Positions 1-11,982 are shown, counted from the first letter of the stretch. The stretch is 64,000 bases of DNA from Marinobacterium sp. xm-d-530 (GCF_013283365.1 NZ_WBYM01000004.1:62001-126000); one strand, 5' to 3'. Translations and numbers: made by a program. Notes: generated by a model not told the origin, from the sequence alone.

Positions 1-732
1 GCGGGAATGTTCGACCTGTTTGGTGAGTCTGAAGAGGTTGTCGATGCCGATCCTTTCGAGCAGTTCATGAATGCTCGCGAGTGGAGCGACAAAGAGCGTC
101 TGAATGGCGAGAAGGATACCCTCGGTCTTTACGTGACGGGTCACCCTATTGATGAGTATGAGTCTGAATTAAAACACTTTGTTTCTCGCAAACTACAAGA
201 GCTTCAACCGGCTAGAGGGCGAGCTCAAAAAATGGCCGGCTTGGTTGTCGACCTGCGTGTTAAAAAGACCAAGCGAGGCGAAAATCTCTGCTTTGTAACC
301 TTGGATGATCGATCTGCTCGTATCGATGTGAGTCTGTTTGGTGAAACCTATGATGAAGCGCGTCGTCTGATTCAAAAAGATCAGGTGATTGTGGTGGAAG
401 GAGAGGTGGCTCAAGACGACTATAACGGTGGCCTCAAGGTGCGTGGGCAGCAGGTATTAAGTGTCGCGGATGCCCGTATTCGTTATGCGAAGTCGTTAAC
501 GATTAAGGCCGACGCAAAGGGGTTAACTCAACAAAGCTTGAGAATGTTGCAGGACTCTTTGAAAAAAGCACGCGCTTATCAGCAGGGTATGCCTGTTGTG
601 ATTGACTATAGCTGTGCTGAGGCGAAGGGTCGGATTGAGCTTGGCTCAGAGTGGATTGTCTCTCCTGATGACGACTTGATGCAATCACTTCGCGAGCAGT
701 TTGGTAATCAGAGCGTCTCGCTGATCTACTAG
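1..732 (+). CDS. dnaE: DNA polymerase III alpha subunit, C-terminal part (5' truncated by window)
   Basis: This is the last 243 residues of the replicative polymerase subunit, which extends DNA as part of the holoenzyme. The reading frame is already open at base 1, so the gene begins upstream. The fragment carries the GLYVTGHP stretch typical of the end of the DnaE helix-hairpin region, and then an OB-fold (AGLVVDLRVKKTKRGENLCF, then LDDRSARIDVSLFGE) at about fragment residues 79-120. The last 80 residues correspond to the tau-binding tail. The order dnaE-accA-tilS fits Pseudomonas-like genomes. Catalytic aspartates lie outside the window. Identity is secure; only the length of the missing part is unknown. 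Confidence 0.95.
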   Translation, partial: AGMFDLFGESEEVVDADPFEQFMNAREWSDKERLNGEKDTLGLYVTGHPIDEYESELKHFVSRKLQELQPARGRAQKMAGLVVDLRVKKTKRGENLCFVTLDDRSARIDVSLFGETYDEARRLIQKDQVIVVEGEVAQDDYNGGLKVRGQQVLSVADARIRYAKSLTIKADAKGLTQQSLRMLQDSLKKARAYQQGMPVVIDYSCAEAKGRIELGSEWIVSPDDDLMQSLREQFGNQSVSLIY

Positions 733-748
733 TTTTCCTGACAGTATT

Positions 749-774
749 TAGCCACCTAGGGTGGCTACTTTTTT
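749..774 (+). terminator. Intrinsic terminator after dnaE
   Basis: A perfect 8-bp stem (TAGCCACC/GGTGGCTA) with a 3-nt loop is followed by CTTTTTTG. It lies 17 bases after the dnaE stop codon and separates dnaE from accA, so accA should have its own promoter. Confidence 0.9.
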
Positions 775-825
775 GCGTGCGCGGTAGAATTCAACAATCA
801 GTTTTATCTTTTAGAAGCGAATTGT

Positions 826-1785
826 ATGAACCCCAACTACCTTGATTTTGAACAGCCAATTGCTGATCTGGAAGCAAAGATCAATGAACTTAAACACGTT
901 GGCGAAGATAATGAGAGTATCAATCTCTCTGACGAGGTATCGCGCCTTCGTGAAAAAAGTCACTCTCTGACTCGTTCAATCTTCTCTGACCTGAGTGCTT
1001 GGCAGGTTTCTCAATTAGCTCGCCATCCGCAACGCCCATACACTCTGGACTACATCAAATACATCATCGATGAGTTTGAAGAGATTCATGGCGATCGTCA
1101 TTTTGCTGATGATCAGGCGATTGTGTGTGGTATTGGTCGTTTGGATGGTCAGCCTGTTGCTGTGATTGGTCATCAGAAAGGTCGTGAAGTCAAAGAGAAG
1201 GTTCGTCGCAACTTTGGTATGCCTCGTCCAGAAGGTTACCGTAAAGCACTCCGTGTGATGGAGATGGCAGAGCGATTCAACATGCCGATTCTTACCTTTA
1301 TCGATACTCCAGGAGCCTACCCAGGCATCGATGCTGAAGAGCGTGGTCAATCCGAAGCGATTGCATTCAACCTTGCGAAAATGTCTAAGTTGAAGACGCC
1401 TATTATCGCAACGGTGATTGGTGAAGGGGGTTCTGGTGGTGCATTGGCTATCGGTATCTGCGATGAGCTACTAATGCTTCAGTACTCAACTTACTCAGTC
1501 ATCTCCCCAGAGGGCTGTGCTTCAATTCTATGGAAGAGCGCAGAGCGTGCTTCAGACGCAGCTAAAGCGATGGGTATCACGTCTGAGCGTCTCCACGAAC
1601 TGGGTCTGGTTGATCAGATTGTTGCTGAGCCGTTGGGTGGTGCGCACCGTGATCCCGCGTTGATGGCCGCTAGTCTTAAGCAGCAGTTGCAAGCCTCACT
1701 GCAAAAACTGACTGGCCTAGCTGATCAAGAGTTGCTGGATCAACGTTATCAGCGAATTCTCTCTTACGGCGCAATTGGTCGTTAA
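826..1785 (+). CDS. accA: Acetyl-CoA carboxylase carboxyltransferase subunit alpha
   Basis: AccA pairs with AccD to move the carboxyl group from carboxybiotin to acetyl-CoA, making malonyl-CoA for fatty acid synthesis in the cytoplasm. The 319-residue length is standard. Family segments are the N-terminal [14 protein letters not shown] helix, [13 protein letters not shown] near residue 85, [14 protein letters not shown], the active-site region [21 protein letters not shown] and the oxyanion-type [12 protein letters not shown] near residue 205. The ATG start gives the usual N terminus [12 protein letters not shown]. Its stop codon shares one base with the tilS start, so the two genes are translationally coupled. 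Confidence 0.97.
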   Translation: MNPNYLDFEQPIADLEAKINELKHVGEDNESINLSDEVSRLREKSHSLTRSIFSDLSAWQVSQLARHPQRPYTLDYIKYIIDEFEEIHGDRHFADDQAIVCGIGRLDGQPVAVIGHQKGREVKEKVRRNFGMPRPEGYRKALRVMEMAERFNMPILTFIDTPGAYPGIDAEERGQSEAIAFNLAKMSKLKTPIIATVIGEGGSGGALAIGICDELLMLQYSTYSVISPEGCASILWKSAERASDAAKAMGITSERLHELGLVDQIVAEPLGGAHRDPALMAASLKQQLQASLQKLTGLADQELLDQRYQRILSYGAIGR

Positions 1786-3062
1786 TGAGCAATAAAACAG
1801 CCGCAGATATTCGAGAGAGTCTGCGGCTTTTTTTTCTACATCATCCCCATATTGAGCATTGGGTCGTTGCCTACAGCGGCGGTCTAGACTCAAGCCTGCT
1901 TCTCAAGCTCTGTTCTGACATACTCCCTCCTGATCGCTTGTCAGCACTGCATGTTAATCATCAGCTGCAAAGCGGTTCTGATAGCTGGGAGCGATTTTGT
2001 GCTGAATCAGCATCCGAATGGGGTGTCTCTTTTGAATCAGAAAAAGTGACCTGTGACTCCTCGTCTGAAGAGAGCGCAAGGCAGGCGCGTTACTCTGCAT
2101 TTAACAAGCGTTTAAAGCCCAAAGAGGCTTTGCTGCTAGCCCACCACCAAGATGATCAAGCCGAAACGGTCCTCTTTAACCTCTTTAGAGGCTCAGGTGT
2201 TAATGGGCTTTCGGGAATTGCTTCAAATAGATCGGTTGGGGAAGGAGAGCTTTTCAGACCGCTTCTGAATACGACAAAGTCTGATATCGAGTCAGCGGCC
2301 AAAGAGTTGCAGATTGCTTGGGTGGATGATCCCAGTAATCTTGATACAAGCTTTACCAGAAACTGGATTCGTAGAGATTTGTCGGGCGTTTTGAGCGCTC
2401 AATGGCCTGACTGGAAATCTACGCTGGCTAAAACAGCGTCACGTTTGAGCGAAGCGAGTGAATTGCATGAAGCGCTGGCGCAGATGGATCTTGAACGTTG
2501 TCAGCTAGAGGAGGGGGTTCTCTCCTTGGCACTCCTGCTGCAGCTCTCGCTGGCACGTAAGAAAAATCTTCTCTATCACTGGTTAAGTTCTGCTGGCCAG
2601 AGGGTAGGCTCGGAGAAACAGCTGGAATCGATTGCAAAGCTGGATGTAAAAGCAAAGGGTGAGTGGCAATTTTCCACAGTGATTTTGCGCGCCTATGATG
2701 AGAAGTTATTTTTATCACCTGATATTGAACGTCAACCCTGTGAGTCCATGGAGTGGGTGGTGTCTGATGAGACAGTGACATTTGGTCCTGGTCAGTTGAG
2801 CGCCATTAGATCTGAGGCTGGGCTGCCGGTAGATATGAAGCTAACTCTTCGAGCTCGAGAGCCAGGTGAGTCTGTTTACATTGAGTCTCGCGGGGGGCAT
2901 GTCAGTATTAAAAAGCTGATGAATGAGCATCGAATCCCACCTTGGTTAAGAGAGTGTTGGCCAATTGTCTGTTCGTCGGGTCAGGTGGTGGCGATTCCTG
3001 AAATATGGCTGGATGAAAAAGTCTGTGTTAAAGACGGATTTTTACTAAATTGGGTCGTTTGA
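1785..3062 (+). CDS. tilS: tRNA(Ile)-lysidine synthase
   Basis: TilS attaches lysine to C34 of the tRNA-Ile with CAU anticodon, using ATP, so that it reads AUA. The PP-loop ATPase motif SGGLDSS is at residues 31-37 and HHQDDQAETVLFNLFRGSG, the tRNA/ATP contact region, is near residue 120. Length 425 is normal for the long form with a C-terminal domain (LTLRAREPGE, KKLMNEHRIPPWLRE). The start ATG overlaps the accA stop (TAATG). Codons 6 to 17 encode a strong intrinsic terminator hairpin, which is unusual and suggests attenuation dependent on translation of the first codons. Confidence 0.95.
   Translation: MSNKTAADIRESLRLFFLHHPHIEHWVVAYSGGLDSSLLLKLCSDILPPDRLSALHVNHQLQSGSDSWERFCAESASEWGVSFESEKVTCDSSSEESARQARYSAFNKRLKPKEALLLAHHQDDQAETVLFNLFRGSGVNGLSGIASNRSVGEGELFRPLLNTTKSDIESAAKELQIAWVDDPSNLDTSFTRNWIRRDLSGVLSAQWPDWKSTLAKTASRLSEASELHEALAQMDLERCQLEEGVLSLALLLQLSLARKKNLLYHWLSSAGQRVGSEKQLESIAKLDVKAKGEWQFSTVILRAYDEKLFLSPDIERQPCESMEWVVSDETVTFGPGQLSAIRSEAGLPVDMKLTLRAREPGESVYIESRGGHVSIKKLMNEHRIPPWLRECWPIVCSSGQVVAIPEIWLDEKVCVKDGFLLNWVV
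1800..1835 (+). terminator. Intrinsic terminator inside the 5' end of tilS
   Basis: An 8-bp perfect GC-rich stem (GCCGCAGA at 1800-1807, TCTGCGGC at 1820-1827) with a 12-nt loop is followed by eight T residues. It has all features of an intrinsic terminator for accA but lies inside the tilS reading frame (codons 6-17, encoding AADIRESLRLFF). Ribosomes on the tilS start would mask it. Confidence 0.75.
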
Positions 3063-3118
3063 TGTTTGTTACCAAAGCGCTCTTTTGGTAGACTGATTTC
3101 CCATCTTGAGTTCGCTAG

Positions 3119-6091
<2,973 letters not shown>

Positions 6092-6106
6092 TAGAAACAT
6101 GATATA

Positions 6107-6129
6107 AAAGGGCCTTAGGCCCTTTTTTT
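6107..6129 (+). terminator. Intrinsic terminator after eno
   Basis: The stem AAAGGGCC/GGCCCTTT with a 3-nt loop runs into seven T residues. It lies directly in front of ftsB, whose apparent GTG start overlaps the last G of this element. Confidence 0.9.
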
Positions 6130-6144
6130 GTGGAGAAAAACAGC

Positions 6145-6444
6145 TTGCGTTGGTTTTGGTTAATTCTGCTCCTAATGGCAGTGGCGCTTCAGTATCGACT
6201 CTGGTTCGGAGAGCCAAGCTTGCCTCAAATTTGGCAGGTACAGAGCGATATTGAAGAGCAGCGCAAGATTAACCAGAGGCTGTTGGAGCGAAACTCAGAG
6301 CTGGAAGCTGAAGTGCAAGATCTAAAACGCGGCTTGTCAGCACTCGAAGAGAGAGCCCGATCTGAAATGGGAATGATCGGTAAAGAGGAGACTTTTTATC
6401 AGGTGGTTAAGCCTTTGACACCATCGGAGATGGATAGTGACTGA
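6145..6444 (+). CDS. ftsB: Cell division protein FtsB
   Basis: FtsB is a single-pass inner membrane protein of the divisome that forms a complex with FtsQ and FtsL. The sequence has a short N terminus, a membrane segment (WFWLILLLMAVALQYRLWFG) and a coiled coil (about residues 25-70, IEEQRKINQRLLERNSELEAE) as in the family. I chose the TTG at 6145, nine bases after a GGAG site, because it gives the family-like start MRWFWLILLL and about 99 residues. An upstream in-frame GTG at 6130 sits inside the eno terminator T-tract with no ribosome binding site. The gene overlaps truD by 8 bases. The usual neighbour ispD is absent. Confidence 0.9.
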   Translation: MRWFWLILLLMAVALQYRLWFGEPSLPQIWQVQSDIEEQRKINQRLLERNSELEAEVQDLKRGLSALEERARSEMGMIGKEETFYQVVKPLTPSEMDSD

Positions 6445-7462
6445 ATTTGTTGTAGAGCCTTTCAGCTATGTGAACGGCCAACCCGATGTGAAGGCACAGC
6501 TTCGTTCTGCACCAGAGGATTTTCGTGTTGTTGAAGATTTGGGGTATGAACCAGAGGGGGAAGGCGAACATCACTACCTATACATTCAGAAACGCGGTGA
6601 AAACACCGATTGGGTGGCGCGTCAGCTAGCTAACTTCTGCCAGGTCAGCCCCAGAGATGTGGCCTACGCAGGTAAAAAAGATCGCCATGCCGTAACTGAG
6701 CAGTGGTTCAGTGTCCATCTGCCCGGATCTCGACGTGTGCTTAACTGGGCGTTATTCGGTGGTGATACGATCAATGTTCTCAAGTCGAGTAAACATCGTC
6801 GCAAGATTAAACTCGGTCATCTTAAGGGTAACCGATTTGAGATTACCCTCAGAGAGGTCTCTGATGTAAATCGACTTCTGCATAAAGCGACTTCTCTTGA
6901 ATCAGGGGTTCCTAACTACTTTGGTGAGCAGCGATTTGGTCAGTCGTTCGGTAATCTTCACTCAGGATTGGCTATCCTGTCGGGTGAGTTGGTTGAACGT
7001 CAGCGCAACAAACGCAGCATGTACATTTCGGCACTGCGTTCCTATCTATTCAATCGAGTGATCTCCACTCGTATAGATCAAGGCACCTGGGATAGCCCTC
7101 TCGATGGGGATGTCTTGATCGAAGACTTCACGCAAAAAGTTCATCGTTACGACGCTAATGATCCTGATCAAAAAGCCCGTTTCGATCAGTGCGATCTGCA
7201 TTTGACTGCGCCGATGTGGGGTAAAGGCGAATTATACTCCCTGGATAAGGCTCAGATGATAGAAAAGTCGGTCGTCGCGGGGTATCCTCAAATATCTGAG
7301 GGGTTGGAAACGCTTGGGCTTAGACAAGAGCGTCGCAGTATGCGATTGGTCCCAAGAGATTTGCATGTGGAAGTGCTAGAGGAACAGGTCGTAAAACTCA
7401 GTTTCTCTCTTCCATCAGGCTCGTTTGCCACGAGTGTTTTGCGTGAGCTGTGTGTCTGGTAA
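6437..7462 (+). CDS. truD: tRNA pseudouridine(13) synthase
   Basis: TruD converts U13 of tRNA-Glu and some other tRNAs to pseudouridine. The family motif AGKKDRHAVTEQWFS (residues about 75-90) contains the catalytic aspartate, and VPNYFGEQRFGQ and the C-terminal LPSGSFATSVLREL are conserved TruD elements. Length 341 is normal. The GTG start at 6437 overlaps the 3' end of ftsB, pointing to translational coupling. ispF, usually just upstream, is missing. Confidence 0.96.
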   Translation: MTEFVVEPFSYVNGQPDVKAQLRSAPEDFRVVEDLGYEPEGEGEHHYLYIQKRGENTDWVARQLANFCQVSPRDVAYAGKKDRHAVTEQWFSVHLPGSRRVLNWALFGGDTINVLKSSKHRRKIKLGHLKGNRFEITLREVSDVNRLLHKATSLESGVPNYFGEQRFGQSFGNLHSGLAILSGELVERQRNKRSMYISALRSYLFNRVISTRIDQGTWDSPLDGDVLIEDFTQKVHRYDANDPDQKARFDQCDLHLTAPMWGKGELYSLDKAQMIEKSVVAGYPQISEGLETLGLRQERRSMRLVPRDLHVEVLEEQVVKLSFSLPSGSFATSVLRELCVW

Positions 7463-7508
7463 CCCTTTCCACTTAGGATTGAGCCAATAATAGATAAGAG
7501 ATAACTAG

Positions 7509-8261
7509 ATGCATATTTTGGTTTCCAATGATGATGGTGTTTACGCACCGGGGTTGCGGGTTCTTGCTGAACGTCTAAAAGAGGCAGGTCACCGCTGTAC
7601 GGTTGTAGCACCTGATCGTAATAGAAGCGGTGCTAGTAACTCGTTAACCTTGGATCGTCCTCTTGATGCAATTGTGCATAGTAGTGGTTATTTTGGAGTC
7701 GATGGAACGCCAACCGATTGTGTGCATTTAGGGGTTTCTGGGATTTTCTCAGATGGTGATATCCCTGATATCGTCGTTTCCGGTATCAATGCGGGTGCAA
7801 ACTTGGGTGACGATATTGTCTATTCAGGTACCGTGGCTGCGGCAACCGAAGGTCGTCATTTGACACTACCACCTATAGCAGTATCGACCTGCAATTTTCA
7901 CCCTAAACACTATGAAACGGCCGCACAGGTAGTGGCTGATCTGGTCGCGAATATTGAATCCTTGAAGGTTGCACCGAGAACCGTCATTAATGTGAATGTT
8001 CCTGATCTCCCTATGGATCAATTAAAGGGTGTGCAAATTACCCGTTTGGGCCACCGCAGTGCTGGCGAACCGCCACTACCTACTCAAGACCCACGAGGTC
8101 GAACTCGCTATTGGATTGCCGCCGTCGGTGAAGCCAAAGATCGTGTTGAAGGTACCGATTTCTATGCGGTTGAAAATGGCTATGTTGCGGTCACCCCTCT
8201 GCAGCTGGATATGACTCGCTACTCTGATCTTGATCAGGTGGCTGATTGGTTGGAGCAGTAA
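7509..8261 (+). CDS. surE: 5'/3'-nucleotidase SurE
   Basis: SurE is a metal-dependent phosphatase acting on nucleoside monophosphates and short polyphosphates, linked to stationary-phase survival. The N terminus MHILVSNDDGVYAPGL carries the metal-binding Asp-Asp pair; PDRNRSGASNSLTL and VSGINAGANLGDDIVYSGTVAAA are the other signature segments. Length 250 is typical. The surE-pcm-nlpD-rpoS order is a conserved stress block in gammaproteobacteria. Confidence 0.97.
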   Translation: MHILVSNDDGVYAPGLRVLAERLKEAGHRCTVVAPDRNRSGASNSLTLDRPLDAIVHSSGYFGVDGTPTDCVHLGVSGIFSDGDIPDIVVSGINAGANLGDDIVYSGTVAAATEGRHLTLPPIAVSTCNFHPKHYETAAQVVADLVANIESLKVAPRTVINVNVPDLPMDQLKGVQITRLGHRSAGEPPLPTQDPRGRTRYWIAAVGEAKDRVEGTDFYAVENGYVAVTPLQLDMTRYSDLDQVADWLEQ

Positions 8262-8263
8262 TA

Positions 8264-8932
8264 GTGTCCCAACAGCTTTTACGTGAAGGGATCGGAATGA
8301 CTTCACGCCGAACAAGAGAGAGGCTTCTCAATCGCTTGCAGGATCAAGGGATCACCGATAAAGCGGTATTAGAGACGATCGTTGAAACGCCCCGTCATCT
8401 CTTCATTGATGAAGCGCTATCGCATAAAGCCTATGAAGACACCGCGCTGCCAATTGGATATAACCAAACCATCTCTCAACCCTACACTGTCGCTAGAATG
8501 AGCGAGTTGCTGTTGGAGTTTGGTGCTAAAGATAAGGTGTTAGAAGTTGGCACGGGATCTGGCTATCAGACAGCAGTTCTTGCTCAGCTCTGTCAGCAGG
8601 TTTTCAGTGTAGAAAGAATTCTTCCGTTACAAGAGCGAGCTGCATCTGTACTGGGCTACTTGGGATTGAGTAATGTCTCTCTTTTTCACACTGATGGTGG
8701 AATGGGGCTCGAGCATGAGGCACCGTTTGATGCCATTATGGTAACGGCAGCCCCCTCAGTTATTCCTGAATCTTTGAAGAAGCAATTGAAGGTGGGTGGC
8801 GTTTTAGTGGCCCCTGTTGGAGATGAAGAGCAAAAACTGGTTCGCATTTTGCGACGCAGTGATTCGCATTTTGAGACCAAAGTGATAGAGCCGGTTAAGT
8901 TTGTTCCTCTACTCAATGGGTTGGTAAGTTAA
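8264..8932 (+). CDS. pcm: Protein-L-isoaspartate O-methyltransferase
   Basis: Pcm methylates L-isoaspartyl residues of damaged proteins with S-adenosylmethionine, allowing repair. The class I methyltransferase motif LEVGTGSGYQTAVLAQL, the family segment ALPIGYNQTISQPYTVARM, and FDAIMVTAAPSVIP all fit. Two starts are possible: GTG at 8264, 8 bases after GGAG and 2 bases after surE (222 residues), or ATG at 8297 with an AAGGG site, giving the common N terminus MTSRRTRERL (211 residues). I give the longer form; the shorter is equally plausible. Confidence 0.93.
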   Translation: MSQQLLREGIGMTSRRTRERLLNRLQDQGITDKAVLETIVETPRHLFIDEALSHKAYEDTALPIGYNQTISQPYTVARMSELLLEFGAKDKVLEVGTGSGYQTAVLAQLCQQVFSVERILPLQERAASVLGYLGLSNVSLFHTDGGMGLEHEAPFDAIMVTAAPSVIPESLKKQLKVGGVLVAPVGDEEQKLVRILRRSDSHFETKVIEPVKFVPLLNGLVS

Positions 8933-8938
8933 TAGACA

Positions 8939-9883
8939 ATGGATCATTTAAATAAGCAGCGCACAGCGTTTCAATATTTTAAGTTGTTATTGAAAGGGAT
9001 GTTGATGGGTGCGGCTGATGCTGTTCCTGGTGTTTCAGGTGGAACTATTGCCTTCATTACCGGTATCTATGAAGAGCTCATTCACTCGATTCGTCGCTTC
9101 GATTTGAAAGCACTGAATGTTCTTTTTAAGAAAGGCTTAGTGGCTGCCTGGAAACAGGTTAACGGAACCTTCTTGTTGGTCCTTGTAGCCGGTATCGCGC
9201 TCAGTATCATCTTATTGGCGAAGACGGTTCTGTTTCTCCTAGACGAGTACCCGGTTCTGTTGTGGTCGTTCTTCTTTGGTTTGATTCTTGCGTCAACATG
9301 GAGTGTGGCTCGTCATGTTGCAGGTTGGTGCGCCAATCGGATGTCCGTCTTTGTTCTTGGCGCGGTGTTGGCCTATTTGTTGACCTCCATGTCGCCCAGT
9401 AGTGTGCCTGATTCGGCGCTGATGGTCTTTTTTGCAGGGATGATTGCCATCTGTGCCATGATTCTTCCAGGTATCTCAGGTAGCTTTATTCTGCTTCTAT
9501 TAGGGATGTATACGACCATTCTGACAGCGATTAAAGAGTTTGATTTTGCTGTTATCGCACTGTTTGCCGCTGGTGCGGCCTCTGGTTTATTGGCGTTTTC
9601 TCGAGTATTGAGTTGGGCTTTCAATCATTATCGCTCAATGACTTTAGCGCTGTTGTCAGGTTTTTTGCTGGGTTCACTCAATAAGGTGTGGCCATGGAAG
9701 TACACACTCTCTTACACCATCAACTCTAAAGGGCATCAGGTGCCGCTCGTGGAGCAGAATGTTACCCCAACAGCCTTTACAGATCTTACGGGTGAACCAT
9801 CTCAACTAGTGTTGGCCATTCTATTGATGCTGTTTGGCTTAGCGGTTGTTCTGTTAATCGATAGACTGCCATCGAGAGGCTAA
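8939..9883 (+). CDS. DUF368 family multispanning membrane protein
   Basis: The 314-residue product is very hydrophobic, with about eight membrane segments. The conserved N-terminal motif GAADAVPGVSGGTIAFITGIYEELI and a second, internal copy of the same pattern (MILPGISGSFILLLLGMYTTIL near residue 180) identify the DUF368 family. DUF368 and related families have been linked to undecaprenyl-phosphate recycling across the membrane in recent work; I treat this as possible only. It lies 6 bases after pcm and 4 bases before nlpD, so it belongs to the surE-pcm-nlpD operon, inserted between two genes that are usually adjacent. Confidence 0.88.
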   Translation: MDHLNKQRTAFQYFKLLLKGMLMGAADAVPGVSGGTIAFITGIYEELIHSIRRFDLKALNVLFKKGLVAAWKQVNGTFLLVLVAGIALSIILLAKTVLFLLDEYPVLLWSFFFGLILASTWSVARHVAGWCANRMSVFVLGAVLAYLLTSMSPSSVPDSALMVFFAGMIAICAMILPGISGSFILLLLGMYTTILTAIKEFDFAVIALFAAGAASGLLAFSRVLSWAFNHYRSMTLALLSGFLLGSLNKVWPWKYTLSYTINSKGHQVPLVEQNVTPTAFTDLTGEPSQLVLAILLMLFGLAVVLLIDRLPSRG

Positions 9884-9887
9884 CTGT

Positions 9888-10613
9888 TTGCGGCTCACTG
9901 CTTTACTTGCATTTGCGCTACTTCTCTCTGCTTGTAGCACAGGGTATGCCCCAGTTTCAGATCAGTCACTAGGTCTTCAGCGACCCACCATCGGTGCCGG
10001 TGAGTATCGTGTTCGATCGGGTGATACTTTGATTGGTATCGCCTTTAAATTAGGGATCGATCACAGAAGATTGGCAGCAATCAATGGCATTAAAGATAAA
10101 GATCTAATATACGCCGGCCAGGTTTTAAAAACTCAAGGCAGCCCTGTTGCTACTCCTTCAAAGCCCCCCTCTAGAGCGGTTGCTAAGCAATCAGTCAACA
10201 AAACCCCATCACCTAAAAAGAGAGTTGCGCCAGTCGTGACAAATTTTTCTTGGGGTTGGCCACATTCTGGCAAGATTCTTGCTAGGTATTCAGCTAAAGA
10301 GGGTGGCAATAAAGGTTTGGATATCTCTGGCAAACTGGGTGATGCAGTTAAAGCAGCAGCACCTGGGCAGGTGGTATATGCCGGCAGCGGTTTGCTAGGA
10401 TACGGAAATCTTGTCATTATCAGTCATAGCCAAGAGTTTTTGAGTGCCTATGCGCACAACAGTAAAATTCTGGTTAAAGAGAATCAGCAGGTAAAAGCGG
10501 GGCAAGTGATTGCTGAGCTTGGAAGCAGCGGAGCAACGGTTCCCATGCTTCACTTTGAGATTCGAAAAGACGGTAAGCCGGTTGATCCGTTGCGCTATCT
10601 ACCCAAACGATAG
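9888..10613 (+). CDS. nlpD: NlpD-like LysM/M23-domain lipoprotein
   Basis: NlpD is an outer membrane lipoprotein that activates the amidase AmiC for septal peptidoglycan splitting. A lipoprotein signal ends at LLLSAC (Cys16). A LysM domain (YRVRSGDTLIGIAFKLGID) spans about residues 41-84, followed by a Pro/Lys/Ser linker and a C-terminal LytM/M23 domain. Zinc ligands are altered: the usual HxGxD is NKGLD and the usual HLH is MLH, so the domain is probably a non-catalytic activator, as in E. coli NlpD. The start is TTG at 9888. In relatives the main rpoS promoter lies inside nlpD. Confidence 0.92.
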   Translation: MRLTALLAFALLLSACSTGYAPVSDQSLGLQRPTIGAGEYRVRSGDTLIGIAFKLGIDHRRLAAINGIKDKDLIYAGQVLKTQGSPVATPSKPPSRAVAKQSVNKTPSPKKRVAPVVTNFSWGWPHSGKILARYSAKEGGNKGLDISGKLGDAVKAAAPGQVVYAGSGLLGYGNLVIISHSQEFLSAYAHNSKILVKENQQVKAGQVIAELGSSGATVPMLHFEIRKDGKPVDPLRYLPKR

Positions 10614-10665
10614 CCCGAACGTTTCAACAAGCCCTCACCCAATAGCTTGATGAAGTGAGTGCAGT

Positions 10666-11658
10666 ATGAATTCAGACAGCAAGATTGAGTTCAATGATGA
10701 GTCGTCAGATGATTTAGATCTTTTAGATGGCGAACAGAATAATAATCAAAATGAGCATGAGACAGTCGTCGACTCTCGTCGTGGTAAAGACGGTGTGGCT
10801 CATGAAGATTTAATCTCAGCAGGTCAGCTGGACTCGACCCAACTCTACCTCAATGAAATTGGTGCTGCCTCGCTGTTGACGCCCGATGAAGAGAAATCTT
10901 TGGGTAGAGCGATCCAACAAGAGGGGTGCATGAAATCCCGTGCGCGAATGATCGAGGCTAATCTGAGGTTGGTGGTTAACATTGCGCGTCGTTACCAAAA
11001 TCGCGGCTTATCACTGATGGATCTCGTTGAAGAGGGTAATCTTGGACTTATTCGTGCAGTAGAAAAGTTTGACCCTGAAAAAGGCTTTCGTTTTTCCACC
11101 TATGCCACTTGGTGGATTCGCCAAGCGGTTGAACGTGGGGTCATGAACCAGACGCGAACCATACGTCTACCCATCCATATTCTTAAAGAGTTGAACAACT
11201 ATCTTCGCGTTGCACGTGAGCTCTCTCTTACACTGGATCGTGAGCCGACCCCAGAAGATGTGGCTCGTCATCTAGATGAGCCTCTGGAGAATGTTGAAAA
11301 GATTATGCGGTTGAATCAACGCGTTGGGTCTTTGGATATTGTGGCAACAGAGGATGGTCGATCGCTAACGGAAGTCATTTCGGATGAAAATGTTAAGTCC
11401 CCCGATGACCATAACGCCGATGAAGACCTTCACAAGAATCTAGAATATTGGATAGGCACGCTTCCAGAAAAACATTGCGAGGTTATCTCTCGACGCTTCG
11501 GCTTGCGTGGTTTTGATGCTCAGACCCTGGAAATGGTGGGTAATGAAATCGGCCTGACTCGCGAAAGGGTACGACAGATTCAGGTGGAAGGACTCAAAAA
11601 GCTTAGAGCGATCTGTTTAGAGAATGGTCTTAACGTCGATTCGCTGTTTAGGCTGTAG
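10666..11658 (+). CDS. rpoS: RNA polymerase sigma factor RpoS
   Basis: RpoS is the general stress and stationary-phase sigma factor. The 330-residue protein has region 1.2/2 ([30 protein letters not shown]), the -10 recognition region ([16 protein letters not shown]), region 3, and region 4.2 ([23 protein letters not shown]). An acidic N-terminal extension (residues 1-55) is typical of RpoS. Position directly after nlpD supports the call over RpoD or RpoH. The stop codon directly abuts the stop of the convergent fdxA, with no spacer and no intrinsic terminator visible. Confidence 0.97.
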   Translation: MNSDSKIEFNDESSDDLDLLDGEQNNNQNEHETVVDSRRGKDGVAHEDLISAGQLDSTQLYLNEIGAASLLTPDEEKSLGRAIQQEGCMKSRARMIEANLRLVVNIARRYQNRGLSLMDLVEEGNLGLIRAVEKFDPEKGFRFSTYATWWIRQAVERGVMNQTRTIRLPIHILKELNNYLRVARELSLTLDREPTPEDVARHLDEPLENVEKIMRLNQRVGSLDIVATEDGRSLTEVISDENVKSPDDHNADEDLHKNLEYWIGTLPEKHCEVISRRFGLRGFDAQTLEMVGNEIGLTRERVRQIQVEGLKKLRAICLENGLNVDSLFRL

Positions 11659-11982
11659 CTAACGCTCTAGTAACGCTAGCTTGTCGGTTTTTCCATTCCA
11701 CTCTTCAGCATCAGAGAGTGGTGCCTTCCGGTAACGGATGTTTGGCCACTGCTCACTCAGTTCGGCATTGAGTTTGTAGTAGATATCCTCCTGTGGGAGA
11801 AGGTCATCCTCATGTTTAATAGCTTGAGCAGGGCATTCAGGTTCGCACAGTGCGCAATCGATACACTCATCAGGATGTATCACTAAGAAATTGGGGCCTT
11901 CGTAAAAACAATCCACGGGGCACACATCGACACAATCCGTATACTTACACTTGATACAGTTTTCGGTCACGATAAACGTCAT
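11659..11982 (-). CDS. fdxA: 7Fe-8S/4Fe-4S-type ferredoxin
   Basis: The 107-residue protein is a small electron carrier. It begins [25 protein letters not shown], where the first cluster's cysteine pattern is of the 3Fe-4S/4Fe-4S type, and has a second CxxCxxCxxxCP motif ([12 protein letters not shown]). The FdxA type with a C-terminal tail follows mutS in Pseudomonas as well. A near-perfect Shine-Dalgarno site (GGGAGGTAA) precedes the ATG. It ends back to back with rpoS. Confidence 0.95.
   Translation of the reverse strand: MTFIVTENCIKCKYTDCVDVCPVDCFYEGPNFLVIHPDECIDCALCEPECPAQAIKHEDDLLPQEDIYYKLNAELSEQWPNIRYRKAPLSDAEEWNGKTDKLALLER

Noticed and set aside
2428-2781. Minus-strand frame inside tilS
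   Set aside because: It is a shadow of the tilS coding frame, with no ribosome binding site or known domain.
3069-3095. Hairpin TACCAAA/TTTGGTA after tilS as a terminator
   Set aside because: No T-tract follows the stem.
6130-6144. GTG at 6130 as the ftsB start
   Set aside because: It lies at the end of the eno terminator T-tract with no ribosome binding site; TTG at 6145 has GGAG nine bases upstream and gives the family N terminus.
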